Shown here piece after piece: positions 27,304 through 36,310 of a DNA stretch of 64,000 bases. The notes beneath the pieces are model-generated. The model did not search any database. It saw only the letters and a program-made list of their open reading frames with translations, and was not told where the DNA came from. How positions within the stretch are numbered: the stretch's first letter is position 1; each line of letters starts with the position of its first letter. Source of the DNA: Sinomonas susongensis (lineage in GTDB: Bacteria; Actinomycetota; Actinomycetes; Actinomycetales; Micrococcaceae); contig NZ_SSNH01000008.1 in assembly GCF_005877005.1 (NCBI RefSeq), forward strand, positions 62,001 to 126,000. Direction: 5' to 3'. Position numbers and translations under genes: made by a program.

Positions 27304-28173
27304 ATGGCTCCGACCGTTCCGCAGCTTCGCACTCTGCTTGCAGTCGTCGACTCGGGTTCCTTCACCGGCGCAGCCCAGGCGTTGGGCGTCAGCCAGTCCT
27401 CCGTGTCCCGCACGCTCCGCGCCCTCGAGGAGGACATCGGAGGAGCGCTCCTCGACCGTGAACGGGGCAACGCCCCGACGGCGCTCGCCGCCGAGGTCCT
27501 CCCGCATGCAAGGGCGGCCGTCGCCGCGCTCGAGGCCCTCGACGGCAGCGTCCGCGCACGCTCCGGCGTGCCCGAGGGGAGGGTGCGCGTGGGTGCCGTC
27601 CCGACGGTGATCCAGGGGCTGCTGCCCGGGCTGCTGAGCGTGTGGGCCGCCCGGCTGCCGAAGGTCGAAGTCAGCATCTTCGAGGGCGACGACGACGAGA
27701 TGTCCGAGTGGCTCGAGACCGGCATGGTGGACGCGGCCGTCCTCGTCGATCCGCATCCCGACCCCGCTGGTTCGGTGCTCATCGGCGAAGACGAGCACTG
27801 CGCCGTCGTCCGCCGTGACCACCCGCTCGCGGGGGAGAGGGTCATGCCCCTCCGCGAGCTGCTCGAGGACGGGCTGATCGTGAGCATGGGCGGCTGCGAG
27901 GCCCAGGTCCGCCGCATCCACGCGATCGCGGGCCTCCCGTTCGAGACGCGTCAGCGGGTGCGGGAGCTCGCGACGCTCATCACGATGGTGCAGGAGGGCG
28001 TTGGGGTGGCCATCATGCCCCGGCTCGGCGAAGGCCTCCTCCCGGCGACGCTCCGCATGCTCCCCCTCGAGCCGACCGTCGGGCGGAGGCTCGTGCTGAG
28101 CGGCCCGACGACCCGGGCGTGGAGCCCGCTGGCGACGGCCCTCGTGGGCGCGCTGCACGCGGACACCCCGTAG
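27304..28173 (+). CDS. LysR family transcriptional regulator
   Basis: The 289-aa regulator has the N-terminal winged helix LRTLLAVVDSGSFTGAAQALGVSQSSVSRTLRALEEDIGG (residues about 8-47) and a periplasmic-binding-like effector domain from about residue 90. The ATG at 27304 is preceded by TAGCAT plus 6 nt, so it is likely leaderless; an AAGGAG at 27283 is too far away. It probably controls the divergent EamA transporter. The effector is unknown. It ends 10 bp from the trmB stop, convergently. Confidence 0.9.
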   Translation: MAPTVPQLRTLLAVVDSGSFTGAAQALGVSQSSVSRTLRALEEDIGGALLDRERGNAPTALAAEVLPHARAAVAALEALDGSVRARSGVPEGRVRVGAVPTVIQGLLPGLLSVWAARLPKVEVSIFEGDDDEMSEWLETGMVDAAVLVDPHPDPAGSVLIGEDEHCAVVRRDHPLAGERVMPLRELLEDGLIVSMGGCEAQVRRIHAIAGLPFETRQRVRELATLITMVQEGVGVAIMPRLGEGLLPATLRMLPLEPTVGRRLVLSGPTTRAWSPLATALVGALHADTP

Positions 28174-28183
28174 TCACCCAGGG

Positions 28184-29059
28184 CTAGACCCGTACCGCCT
28201 CGAGGTCGAAGATCACTCGGCCGGCCTTGAGCGCCTTGTTCTCGAAGCTCGTGAGCACCCGGCCCTCGAAGCGCGGGGCCCAGCCGCCGGCGTCGTCCTT
28301 TTCGCCCGTCGGCTCGCAGTCGACGCCGGAGGCCCACGCCGCCGTGAGCGGACTCGCCGCGCCCGCCAGCTCGCCGTCGTGGGCGTTGCGGAAGTCGGGG
28401 GAGGAGGCGACGACGTCGCGCATCTGCTGCGCGTAGCCGGACCAGTCCGTGGCGAGCCGCCACACGCCCCCCGGGGCGAGCACACGGGCGGCGAGCTCGG
28501 CGAACGTGTCCTTCACGAGGCGGCGCTTGTGGTGCTTCGTCTTGTGCCAGGGATCCGGGAAGAAGACCCAGAGCTCGCTCACCGAGCCCTCGGGCAGCAT
28601 CCATCCGAGCACTTCGGGCGCGTTGGCCTGCGCCACCCGGACGTTCGTGAGACCACGCTGGCCGATCCGGAGAAGCGTGTTCGCGAGCCCCGGACGGTAG
28701 ACTTCGACGGCCAGGAAGTCGCGTTCCGGGCTCGCCTCGGCAGCGGCGACGATCGCCTCGCCGAGGCCCGAGCCGATCTCGACGACGAGGGGGGCCGTCC
28801 GCCCGAACTCGGCTTCGGCGTCGAACACGTAGTCGGGGTGCACGGAGGTGTCCGCCACGTGCCGCGGCACATCGACCACGAACGACGGCGCGTGCTCGTC
28901 CCACGCCTGCTGCCGGCGCCCCTGCAGCCTCGTCCCGCGGCGGACGAAGCTCACGGGCTGACGACGGTACGTCCCGAAGGAGGCCTGGCTGCCGGGCGTG
29001 ATCGGGTTCTCGGGGGAGGGTCGCGCCTCCGCGGAGGGGTCGGGGTGCTGCTCGCTCAT
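28184..29059 (-). CDS. trmB: tRNA (guanine-N7-)-methyltransferase TrmB
   Basis: The 291-aa enzyme makes m7G46 in tRNA. It has the SAM site VVEIGSGLGEAIVAAA, followed by AVEVYRPGLANTLLRIGQRGLTNVRV. The TrmB signature FFPDPWHKTKHHKRRLV contains the catalytic/tRNA-contact Asp and Lys residues. The C-terminal TSFENKALKAGR matches the family T-x-[FY]-E. A Pro-rich N-terminus of ~25 residues precedes SFGTYRRQPVSFVRRGTRL. The frame opens at 29101, but ATG 29059 has TAGGCT 7 nt upstream and is probably leaderless. Confidence 0.94.
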   Translation of the reverse strand: MSEQHPDPSAEARPSPENPITPGSQASFGTYRRQPVSFVRRGTRLQGRRQQAWDEHAPSFVVDVPRHVADTSVHPDYVFDAEAEFGRTAPLVVEIGSGLGEAIVAAAEASPERDFLAVEVYRPGLANTLLRIGQRGLTNVRVAQANAPEVLGWMLPEGSVSELWVFFPDPWHKTKHHKRRLVKDTFAELAARVLAPGGVWRLATDWSGYAQQMRDVVASSPDFRNAHDGELAGAASPLTAAWASGVDCEPTGEKDDAGGWAPRFEGRVLTSFENKALKAGRVIFDLEAVRV

Positions 29060-29112
29060 CGCCCCAAGCCTAGCGGCGAGGGCTGGCTGCCCGGTTGCCA
29101 CGCCGGCCCTGA

Positions 29113-29297
29113 TAGACTAGGAGGGTTGTTGCGCGCTTCGATGGCTCTCATTCAAGCCCAACAAGCGTCGATGAACGCGTTGACAGGCCCGCCCGCGCGC
29201 TGCTGCGCTGCGGAGTAGAGGCCCGGCTCCTTTCCTCGGCGAACCCGTGACGCCGACGTGGCCCATGGGACGATCCGATGATGGAGTTGCCTTACCC
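29113..29297 (+). promoter_or_regulatory. Promoter and long 5' leader of the DEAD-box helicase, with a possible 25-aa upstream ORF
   Basis: TAGACT (29113-29118) is a good -10; a start near 29125 would give a leader of about 170 nt. The leader contains an ATG ORF at 29141-29218 that would encode MALIQAQQASMNALTGPPAR plus five residues. It has no clear Shine-Dalgarno. G/C-rich complementary segments around it suggest secondary structure. Long leaders are common for cold-inducible helicases; regulation here is inference. Confidence 0.4.
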
Positions 29298-30899
29298 ATG
29301 CCTGCCGCCACCTTTGTCTCGCTCGGCGTCCCCGCCGTGCTCGACCGCACCCTCGCTGCCCAGGGCATCGAGTCCCCGTTCCCGATCCAGACGGCCACGC
29401 TGCCGGACACCCTCGCCGGCCGTGACGTCCTCGGCCGCGGACGCACGGGTTCCGGGAAGACGCTTGCCTTCGCGATCCCGCTCGTGGCCCGCCTCGACGC
29501 GGCCGGTGCCGCCAGCGCCCGCACGCCGCGCCGCCCGCTCGGGCTCGTGCTCGCCCCCACCCGCGAACTCGCGACCCAGATCAACGCGACGGTCGAGCCC
29601 CTGGCCCGCGCGGCCGGGCTGACGACGACGGTCATCTTCGGCGGCGTCTCCCAGATGCGCCAGGAGCGTGCGCTCAACGCGGGCGTGGACATCGTCATCG
29701 CGTGCCCGGGCCGCCTCGAGGACCTCGGGCGCCAGGGGCTCGTCGACCTCGGCCGCGTCAGGATCACGGTGCTCGACGAGGCCGACCACATGGCGGACCT
29801 CGGCTTCCTCCCGGTCGTCCGGCGCCTGCTCGACACGACTCCGAAGGACGCCCAGCGGCTCCTCTTCTCTGCGACGCTGGACAACGGCGTCGATGCGCTC
29901 GTGAAGCGCTACCTCCACAACCCGCGCACCCACTCGGTGGACGAGGCACGTGCGGCCGTGACCACGATGGAGCACCACGTCTTCGTCGCCGCCGACGCGG
30001 GCGCCAAGAAGAACCTCGTCCACGCGCTCGCCTCGGGCCAGGGCCGTCGCGTCCTCTTCATGCGCACCAAGCACCACGCGAAGCGCCTTGCCAAGCAGCT
30101 CACGCAGGCCGGGATCCCCGCCGTCGACCTCCACGGCAACCTCTCCCAGAATGCGCGCGACCGCAACCTCGCCGACTTCTCGTCAGGGTCCGTGCGCGTG
30201 CTCGTTGCGACCGACGTCGCCGCCCGCGGCGTGCACGTCGATGACGTCGAACTCGTGGTGCACGTCGACCCGCCGGCCGAGCACAAGTCGTATCTGCACC
30301 GCTCCGGACGCACCGCCCGCGCGGGCTCCGAAGGCGCCGTCGTGACGGTTGCCCTCCCCGAACAGCAGCACGAGGTGCGCCAGCTCCTGCGCAACGCGGG
30401 AGTCAAGGTGGAATTCCAGCCCGTGACGTCGTCGTCGGCCGCCGTGACCGAGCTCGTCGGCGAGCCCGCCGAGTACGTCGACCCGGCGGAGCGCGAGGCG
30501 GCCGTCGCGGCCAAGCAGCCGCGGCAGGGCGGTGGGACGTCGACCGGCGCGAATGCGCAGCGCAAGCGTTCCCGGCGCGGACGCCCCGGCTCGGGTGCTG
30601 CGGCAGAGAGCCGCGGCACGGGTGAGCGGACGAGGGCGCGCGGCGCGACAACGCAGGGCAGGACGCCGACCCAGGGCAAGACTGCGCAGGCAAAGGCTCC
30701 TACGCAGGGCAGGACCCCCGGCTCGGCCGTCCAGGGTTCGGCGCAGAAGTCGGCCGCCGGGACGTCCAGGGGCAAGGCCGGGCGTGCTGCGGCGCCTCAG
30801 GCACCCGCCCGGGCGGGGCAGGGTGCTCCGACTTCGGCGCCGGGCCGTCGCGGCCCCCGACGCGCAGGGGCGCCTGCCTCGAACACTCGGCGGGGCTGA
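29298..30899 (+). CDS. DEAD-box ATP-dependent RNA helicase
   Basis: The 533-aa helicase has Q motif FPIQTATLPD, Walker A GRTGSGKTLAF, PTRELA, the DEAD box in VLDEADHMADLGF, SAT in LLFSATLD, and the C-terminal motifs VLVATDVAARGVHVDDVELVVH and HRSGRTARAG. The ~160-residue tail is basic and low-complexity with repeated TQG(R/K)TP units, suited to non-specific RNA binding. The frame opens at 29247. ATG 29298, giving MPAATFVSLGVP, was chosen because it matches the family N-terminus; GGAG lies ~11 nt upstream. Upstream starts at 29247 or 29265 cannot be excluded. Likely role is RNA remodelling, ribosome assembly or cold adaptation. Confidence 0.9.
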   Translation: MPAATFVSLGVPAVLDRTLAAQGIESPFPIQTATLPDTLAGRDVLGRGRTGSGKTLAFAIPLVARLDAAGAASARTPRRPLGLVLAPTRELATQINATVEPLARAAGLTTTVIFGGVSQMRQERALNAGVDIVIACPGRLEDLGRQGLVDLGRVRITVLDEADHMADLGFLPVVRRLLDTTPKDAQRLLFSATLDNGVDALVKRYLHNPRTHSVDEARAAVTTMEHHVFVAADAGAKKNLVHALASGQGRRVLFMRTKHHAKRLAKQLTQAGIPAVDLHGNLSQNARDRNLADFSSGSVRVLVATDVAARGVHVDDVELVVHVDPPAEHKSYLHRSGRTARAGSEGAVVTVALPEQQHEVRQLLRNAGVKVEFQPVTSSSAAVTELVGEPAEYVDPAEREAAVAAKQPRQGGGTSTGANAQRKRSRRGRPGSGAAAESRGTGERTRARGATTQGRTPTQGKTAQAKAPTQGRTPGSAVQGSAQKSAAGTSRGKAGRAAAPQAPARAGQGAPTSAPGRRGPRRAGAPASNTRRG

Positions 30900-30950
30900 G
30901 CCCGCCCCGGGGGTGACGACAAACCCGGCGAGGGCGGGCAGACTGGACCC

Positions 30951-31352
30951 ATGAAGACCCTGCTCAACCTCATCTGGTTCGTCTTCGGCGGCTTCGTGCT
31001 CGCCCTCGGCTACTTCCTGGCAGGCATCGTCTGCTGTCTCCTCATCGTCACGATCCCGTGGGGCATCGCCTCGTTCCGGATCGGCGCCTACGCCCTGTGG
31101 CCGTTCGGCCGCACGGTGGTGGACCGCCACGAGCACACGGGCGTCGCGACTGGTCTCGGCAACATCATCTGGCTCCTCGTCGCGGGCATCTGGATCGCCA
31201 TCGGCCACGTCGCCACCGCGATCGCCATGGCCGCCACGATCGTCGGGCTCCCGCTCGCCCTCGCGAACATCAAGCTCATCCCCGTCTCGCTGTTCCCCCT
31301 CGGCAAGCGGATCGTGCCTTCGAACAGCCTCCTGCCCAGCTACAGCCACTGA
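30951..31352 (+). CDS. YccF-domain inner membrane protein
   Basis: The 133-aa membrane protein has two YccF repeats: an N-terminal hairpin (LLNLIWFVFGGFVLALGYFLAGIVCCLLIVTIPWGIASFRI) and a second one starting GLGNIIWLLVAGIWIAIGHVATAIAMAATIVGLPLALANIKL. Each repeat ends in the characteristic IPxGxAxF/K-type turn. Function is not established for the family. The ATG is preceded by CAGACT plus 6 nt and is probably leaderless. Confidence 0.88.
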   Translation: MKTLLNLIWFVFGGFVLALGYFLAGIVCCLLIVTIPWGIASFRIGAYALWPFGRTVVDRHEHTGVATGLGNIIWLLVAGIWIAIGHVATAIAMAATIVGLPLALANIKLIPVSLFPLGKRIVPSNSLLPSYSH

Positions 31353-31360
31353 ACGCCAGG

Positions 31361-31407
31361 GAGTTCCTGGAACTCACAGGTACTACCACAACTGTGTTCC
31401 AGAACAC
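31361..31407. promoter_or_regulatory. Tandem palindromes upstream of the YceI gene
   Basis: GAGTTCC-T-GGAACTC (31361-31375) and GTGTTC-CA-GAACAC (31394-31407) share GTTC...GAAC arms. Their centres are about 32 bp, or three helical turns, apart. The second ends 1 bp before the YceI -35 box. Paired operators for a repressor or activator are likely; they could also form a hairpin after yccF. Confidence 0.5.
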
Positions 31408-31408
31408 T

Positions 31409-31437
31409 TTGTGACAGCGCGCCTCTGCGGCTATAAG
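31409..31437 (+). promoter_or_regulatory. Promoter of the YceI gene
   Basis: TTGTGA (31409-31414), a 17-bp spacer and TATAAG (31432-31437). The overlapping palindrome AGTTG-GGTA-CAACT (31436-31449) covers the predicted start site and is a second operator candidate. Confidence 0.6.
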
Positions 31438-31460
31438 TTGGGTACAACTAAGGAGGCCAC

Positions 31461-32024
31461 ATGCCGGAAATCGATCCTTCGTACGCGGGGGAATGGCGCT
31501 TCGACCCCGCCCACACGCGCCTTGGATTCTCAACCCGCCACGCGATGGTCACGAAGGTCCGTGGATCCTTCAACGATGTCGAAGGTGTCATCAACGTCGA
31601 CCCCGAGGACCCGACCGCCTCCAGTGTCAACGTGACGATCAAGGTCGCGAGCATCGATACGCGCAACGCCCAGCGTGACGAGCACCTTCGCACCAACGAC
31701 TTCTTCGATGCCCCGCATTATCCAGAGATCACGTTCGTGAGCAAGCGGATCGACCAGGTGGAGGAGAACAGCTTCATCGTGAGCGGCGATCTCACCATCC
31801 GCGGCGTCACGAAGGAGATCGCGATCCCGCTCGAGTTCATCGGGGTCGAACGCGACCCGATGGGCAACCTCCGCGCCGGCTTCGAGGGCTCCCGCCGGAT
31901 CGACCGCAAGGACTTCGGGGTCAACTGGAACGCGGCCCTCGACTCGGGCGGTGTGCTCGTCTCCGACCGCATCCTGCTCGAGTTCGAGATCTCGGCGGTC
32001 AAGACCGAGGCGTCACAGAACTAG
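31461..32024 (+). CDS. YceI family lipocalin-like protein
   Basis: The 187-aa protein has the YceI core: WRFDPAHTRLGFSTRHAMVTKVRGSFNDVEG at the start, IDTRNAQRDEHLRTNDFFDAPHYPEITFVSKRI in the middle, and DLTIRGVTKEIAIPLEF near residue 110. It ends DFGVNWNAALDSGGVLVSDRILLEFEI. YceI proteins bind isoprenoid or amphiphilic ligands in a beta barrel. No signal peptide is visible, so this one is probably cytosolic. ATG 31461 follows AAGGAGG at 4-5 nt. It has its own promoter with palindromes on both sides, implying specific control. Confidence 0.9.
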   Translation: MPEIDPSYAGEWRFDPAHTRLGFSTRHAMVTKVRGSFNDVEGVINVDPEDPTASSVNVTIKVASIDTRNAQRDEHLRTNDFFDAPHYPEITFVSKRIDQVEENSFIVSGDLTIRGVTKEIAIPLEFIGVERDPMGNLRAGFEGSRRIDRKDFGVNWNAALDSGGVLVSDRILLEFEISAVKTEASQN

Positions 32025-32027
32025 TCC

Positions 32028-32579
32028 ATGGACGCGAACGAGGCGCCCGGGGGGCCGGCTCAGGCCGACCCGCTGGGCGCCTTCGTCGTCGTCGCGTGGA
32101 TCGAACCCGCGGGGGTCGGCGTCCCGTTCAGCAAGCGCGAGTGGCCACTCCATGTGACGCTCCTGCGGTTCGACGCGCCCCGAGTTCCCGCGCTCGACGC
32201 CGTGGGTCGCGCGATCGCCGTCGACGACGGCCCGATACCGGTCGTCGTCGCGGGCGACGCCGACTTCGGCTTCCGCGGCCGCGTCCGGGTTTCCCTTGTG
32301 CAACCGGAGCCCAGGCTGCAGGCGCTGCACGACCGGATCGTCGCCGAGGTGGCGGAAGCGGTCGAGGCAGGGGGCGGACGCATCCACAGCCCCCAGCACA
32401 CCGGCGCGGGCTTCCGGCCGCATATCAGCGTTCAGGGCGAGCGGCGGGTCCATCGCGGGGAGAGGCTGATCCTCGACACCTTTGCGCTCGTCGACATGGC
32501 GCCCGACGGCGACTCGTCCATCCGGGTCCCCGTGGCGGCATGGGGAGAAGGCGCTGGGCGGGCGGCTCGGCGGGCGTAG
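32028..32579 (+). CDS. 2'-5' RNA ligase / cyclic phosphodiesterase-like protein
   Basis: The 183-aa member of the 2H phosphoesterase superfamily has its two His motifs as WPLHVTLLRF (near residue 42) and RPHISVQ (near residue 129), the second with Ser instead of the usual Thr. This fold processes 2'-5' or cyclic phosphodiester bonds in RNA; the physiological substrate is unknown. It lies 3 nt after the YceI stop and probably belongs to its transcript. An Ala/Arg-rich tail ends the protein. Confidence 0.72.
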   Translation: MDANEAPGGPAQADPLGAFVVVAWIEPAGVGVPFSKREWPLHVTLLRFDAPRVPALDAVGRAIAVDDGPIPVVVAGDADFGFRGRVRVSLVQPEPRLQALHDRIVAEVAEAVEAGGGRIHSPQHTGAGFRPHISVQGERRVHRGERLILDTFALVDMAPDGDSSIRVPVAAWGEGAGRAARRA

Positions 32580-32597
32580 CTCACCGGTCCCCGTGGA

Positions 32598-33518
32598 TCA
32601 GTCCGTGGGGAGCGGCTCTCGCTCGAGGCCTGACGGATCAGCCCGGAGCTGCTCCAGCTCGGTCCGGAGGTTCGTGTGGGCCCGCGCGAGCCACAGTTCG
32701 CGGCCGCGCGGCGTGTGGAAGAGCGGGTCGAGGTCGAGGAGCTGGCTGAGGACGGCTGCCCGCCCTGCGCGGAAGAGCTCGTCCGGAACGTGAGCGTACT
32801 CGTCCCGCACCTGCTCGGTGTACCGGCGGTAGCCTGCCGGCTCGCGGCCCAGCACGGAAAGGTCGGCGTCGCACAGGAGCTGGCCGGCGTCGTCGTCCGC
32901 GGAGGGCCGGTGGTCCGCGGTGAGACGGACGAGCCGCGCCACCTCGTCGACGTCCTCGGGCGGGAGGCCCGCGGCGCGCAGCCGCGCCTCCGCGAGCAGC
33001 GCGGATTCCTCCTCGTCGCGCCCGGCTGTGCCAGTGTGCACTGCGTCGTGGAACCACGCGGCGAGCTCGACGGCGCGCGGTACGGCGGCGTCGTCGGCCA
33101 GCGTTTCGAGCGCCGTGAGGACGGCGAAGAGGTGGGCCCGCGTGTGATACCGCCGGTGCGGCTCGGACCAGCGCTCGAGGAGCTCGCTGCCGAGGGCCGT
33201 GCGGCCGGGGAGGAGCCGCTCCCACCGCTGCGCGAGCGGAGTGGTGAGTGCCTTGGCCCGCTCGCGCGCCCGGATCCGGAGCCCCGATGCGATGAGTGCC
33301 CGCGTGAGCGTGCGGCCGTCGACGGGAACGGCCCCCCTTCGCACCAGGTCTGCGTGCCGCCGCTCCGAGACGTCGTAGTGGTCTTCGTCGAAGGCCCGTT
33401 CGGGGACCTCGGCGGCCGCAGCGAAGGCGTGCAGCTCGGCGAGGGATGTGTCCGAGACGAGGTGGGCGAAGACAGTCCCGTGCGCGGGCCACATCGGGGT
33501 GTCGATGAGGATCGTCAT
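32598..33518 (-). CDS. DUF4031-HD domain protein
   Basis: The 306-aa two-domain protein begins with ILIDTPMWPAHGTVFAHLVSD, typical of DUF4031, and covers about residues 1-85. From about residue 110 there is an HD-superfamily metal phosphohydrolase-like domain with RRYHTRAHLFAVLTALE, AAWFHDAVHTG and LTADHRPSADDDAGQLLCDADLSVLG. The His/Asp pattern is intact, so hydrolase activity is plausible; the substrate is unknown. ATG 33518 has CACAAT 7 nt upstream and was preferred over the ATG at 33527. It is divergent from clpB and convergent with the RNA-ligase-like gene. Confidence 0.8.
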   Translation of the reverse strand: MTILIDTPMWPAHGTVFAHLVSDTSLAELHAFAAAAEVPERAFDEDHYDVSERRHADLVRRGAVPVDGRTLTRALIASGLRIRARERAKALTTPLAQRWERLLPGRTALGSELLERWSEPHRRYHTRAHLFAVLTALETLADDAAVPRAVELAAWFHDAVHTGTAGRDEEESALLAEARLRAAGLPPEDVDEVARLVRLTADHRPSADDDAGQLLCDADLSVLGREPAGYRRYTEQVRDEYAHVPDELFRAGRAAVLSQLLDLDPLFHTPRGRELWLARAHTNLRTELEQLRADPSGLEREPLPTD

Positions 33519-33566
33519 GGGCTCCATTGTGGCCCGAAAAGGAGGCCGCCTGAGTTGCCCCCCATA

Positions 33567-33587
33567 CTTGAGTGGAATACACTCAAC
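33567..33587. promoter_or_regulatory. HAIR element (HspR operator) upstream of clpB
   Basis: CTTGAGT-N7-ACTCAAC matches the HspR consensus at all but the last base, the best of the three sites here. It ends 10 bp before a TTGACC -35-like box (33597-33602) that pairs at 17 bp with TTCAGT (33620-33625). Confidence 0.9.
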
Positions 33588-33607
33588 TTAGGTGCGTTGA
33601 CCTAAGT
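33586..33607. promoter_or_regulatory. Second palindrome overlapping the clpB -35 region
   Basis: ACTTAGGT-N6-ACCTAAGT is a perfect 8-bp inverted repeat abutting the HAIR element. It does not match HAIR, CIRCE or the ClgR motif. It could bind a further regulator of clpB. Confidence 0.5.
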
Positions 33608-33670
33608 AAGAACTTGCCCTTCAGTAACGAAGTGCGCTTTCAGTCCGGTAGCAGGGGGAAGGAGCTCGCA

Positions 33671-36310
33671 TTGGACGTCAAATTCACCACCAAGAGCCAG
33701 GAGGCGCTCTCCGCTGCGGCGATGAACGCCTCGACGGCAGGAAATCCGCAGGTCGAGCCTGCCCACCTCCTCAAGGCGCTCCTGGACCAGCGGGACGGCG
33801 TCGCCGTCGCCCTCCTCCGGGCGACCGGAGCGGACCCCGACGCCGTGAGCCTCGCCGCGAGCACGGCGATCAAGGCGATGCCCTCGAGCTCGGGGAGCAC
33901 CGTCGCCCAGGCCCAGCTGAGCCGCCAGGGACTGCAGGTCATCCACGTCGCGCAGCAGGAGTCCGAGCAGATGGGGGACAGCTTCGTCTCGACGGAGCAC
34001 CTCCTGCTCGGGCTGGCGGCCGACGGCGGGGCGGCCGGCAAGGCGCTCCGCGACGCCGGGGCGACCCTCGAGTCGCTCAAGGCCGCACTCCCCGGGGTGC
34101 GCGGCGACCGCAAGGTCGACAGCCCCGACCCGGAGAACACGTTCCAGGCCCTCGAGAAATACGGCACAGACCTCACCTCCATCGCGCGTTCCGGCAAGCT
34201 CGACCCCGTCATCGGCCGCGACTCGGAGATCCGCCGCGTCATCCAGGTCCTCTCCCGCCGCACCAAGAACAACCCTGTCCTGATCGGCGAACCCGGCGTC
34301 GGCAAGACCGCCGTCGTCGAGGGCCTCGCCCAGCGGATCGTGGCGGGCGACGTGCCCGAGAGCCTGCGCGGGAAGACCCTCATCGCGCTCGACCTCGGAT
34401 CGATGGTCGCGGGCGCGAAGTACCGCGGCGAATTCGAGGAGCGGCTCAAGGCCGTCCTCGAGGAGATCCGCAGCTCAGAAGGGCAGATCGTCACGTTCAT
34501 CGACGAGATCCACACGGTCGTCGGTGCCGGCGCTACCGGCGATTCCTCCATGGACGCGGGCAACATGCTCAAGCCCATGCTCGCCCGCGGCGAGCTGCGG
34601 CTCATCGGTGCCACGACGCTCGACGAGTACCGCGAGAACATCGAGAAGGATGCTGCCCTCGAACGGCGCTTCCAGCAGGTCTTCGTGGGCGAGCCGAGCG
34701 TCGAGGACACGATCGCGATCCTCCGTGGCCTCAAGGAGCGCTACGAGGCCCACCACAAGGTGGCCATTGCGGACTCGGCGCTCGTCGCCGCCGCATCGCT
34801 CTCGAACCGGTACATCTCGGGCCGACAGCTTCCGGACAAGGCGATCGACCTCGTGGACGAAGCGGCGTCACGGCTCCGCATGGAGATCGACTCGGCGCCG
34901 GAGGAGATCGACCAGCTGCGCCGCGCCGTCGACCGCCTCACGATGGAGGAGCTCGCCCTCGAGGGCGAGACCGACGAGGGATCGATCGAGCGGCTCGCCG
35001 CTATCCGTGAGGACATGGCCAACAAGAAGGAAGAGCTGGCCGCCCTCAACGCCCGCTGGGAGGCTGAGAAGGCCGGGCTCAACCGGGTCGGCGAGCTCAA
35101 GGCGAAGCTCGACGAGCTGCGTTCGCTCGCCGACAAGGCCCAGCGCGAGGGCGACCTCGCGGAAGCGTCCCGCATCCTGTACGGCGAGATCCCGACCCTC
35201 GAGCGTGAGCTCAAGGAGGCCTCGGCTGCCGAGGAGCATTTGAGCGGCAAGTCGAAGATGGTCGCCGAGGAGGTCACGGCCGACGATATCGCCGAGGTCA
35301 TCTCGGCGTGGACCGGGATTCCCGCGGGACGCATGCTCCGAGGCGAGAGCCAGAAGCTCCTCCACATGGAAGAGGAGCTCGGCAAGCGCCTCATCGGCCA
35401 GACGAAGGCCGTCCAGGCGGTCTCGGATGCGGTCCGCCGCGCCCGCGCCGGGATCAGCGACCCCAACCGGCCCACTGGTTCCTTCCTGTTCCTGGGGCCG
35501 ACCGGCGTCGGCAAGACCGAGCTCGCCAAGGCCCTCGCGGACTTCCTCTTCGACGACGAGCGCGCCATGGTGCGCATCGACATGAGCGAGTACTCCGAGA
35601 AGCACGCGGTGGCCCGCCTCGTCGGGGCGCCTCCCGGATACGTCGGCTACGAGGAGGGCGGGCAGCTCACCGAGGCAGTGCGGCGCCGGCCCTACTCGGT
35701 GATCCTGCTCGACGAGGTGGAGAAGGCCCATCCCGAGGTGTTCGACATCCTGTTGCAGGTGCTCGACGACGGCCGCCTCACCGACGGCCAGGGGCGGACC
35801 GTGGACTTCCGCAACACGATACTGGTGCTGACCTCGAACCTCGGCAGCCAGTTCCTCGTCGACCCCGAGCTGAGCGAGGCCACGAAGCGCGACGCGGTCA
35901 TGGGCGTGGTGCACTCGTCGTTCAAGCCCGAGTTCCTCAACCGGCTCGACGATGTCATCATCTTCGACCCGCTCTCGGTCGAGGAGCTCGCGAGGATCGT
36001 CCAGCTGCAGGTCGATTCGCTCCAGCGCCGGCTGCACGAGCGGCGTCTCACGCTCGATGTCACCGACGGCGCCCGGGCATGGCTTGCGATGACGGGCTAC
36101 GACGCCGCCTACGGCGCGCGGCCGCTGCGCCGGCTGGTCCAGCGCGAGATCGGCGACCGCCTTGCGAGGGAGCTCCTCTCGGGGGAGATCACCGACGGCG
36201 ACACTGTTCTGGTCGACGTCGCGGACGTCTCGGTGGACCTTCAGGACCTCACGGGCGCCACGAGCGGGCTGAGCGTTACCCGGAAGGCGCCCGCCTCCCA
36301 AGAGGCCTAG
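33671..36310 (+). CDS. clpB: ATP-dependent disaggregase ClpB
   Basis: The 879-aa Hsp100 hexamer unfolds aggregated protein together with DnaK. It shows the Clp N-domain ([30 protein letters not shown]), AAA-1 with Walker A GEPGVGKT and [11 protein letters not shown], the middle coiled coil (about residues 400-530), and AAA-2 with GPTGVGKT and [24 protein letters not shown]. The start chosen is TTG 33671, preceded by AAGGAG at about 7 nt and giving the normal [14 protein letters not shown]-terminus; the frame opens earlier at 33572. The HAIR site upstream places it in the HspR regulon with dnaK. Its stop overlaps the stop of the convergent gene. Confidence 0.96.
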   Translation: MDVKFTTKSQEALSAAAMNASTAGNPQVEPAHLLKALLDQRDGVAVALLRATGADPDAVSLAASTAIKAMPSSSGSTVAQAQLSRQGLQVIHVAQQESEQMGDSFVSTEHLLLGLAADGGAAGKALRDAGATLESLKAALPGVRGDRKVDSPDPENTFQALEKYGTDLTSIARSGKLDPVIGRDSEIRRVIQVLSRRTKNNPVLIGEPGVGKTAVVEGLAQRIVAGDVPESLRGKTLIALDLGSMVAGAKYRGEFEERLKAVLEEIRSSEGQIVTFIDEIHTVVGAGATGDSSMDAGNMLKPMLARGELRLIGATTLDEYRENIEKDAALERRFQQVFVGEPSVEDTIAILRGLKERYEAHHKVAIADSALVAAASLSNRYISGRQLPDKAIDLVDEAASRLRMEIDSAPEEIDQLRRAVDRLTMEELALEGETDEGSIERLAAIREDMANKKEELAALNARWEAEKAGLNRVGELKAKLDELRSLADKAQREGDLAEASRILYGEIPTLERELKEASAAEEHLSGKSKMVAEEVTADDIAEVISAWTGIPAGRMLRGESQKLLHMEEELGKRLIGQTKAVQAVSDAVRRARAGISDPNRPTGSFLFLGPTGVGKTELAKALADFLFDDERAMVRIDMSEYSEKHAVARLVGAPPGYVGYEEGGQLTEAVRRRPYSVILLDEVEKAHPEVFDILLQVLDDGRLTDGQGRTVDFRNTILVLTSNLGSQFLVDPELSEATKRDAVMGVVHSSFKPEFLNRLDDVIIFDPLSVEELARIVQLQVDSLQRRLHERRLTLDVTDGARAWLAMTGYDAAYGARPLRRLVQREIGDRLARELLSGEITDGDTVLVDVADVSVDLQDLTGATSGLSVTRKAPASQEA

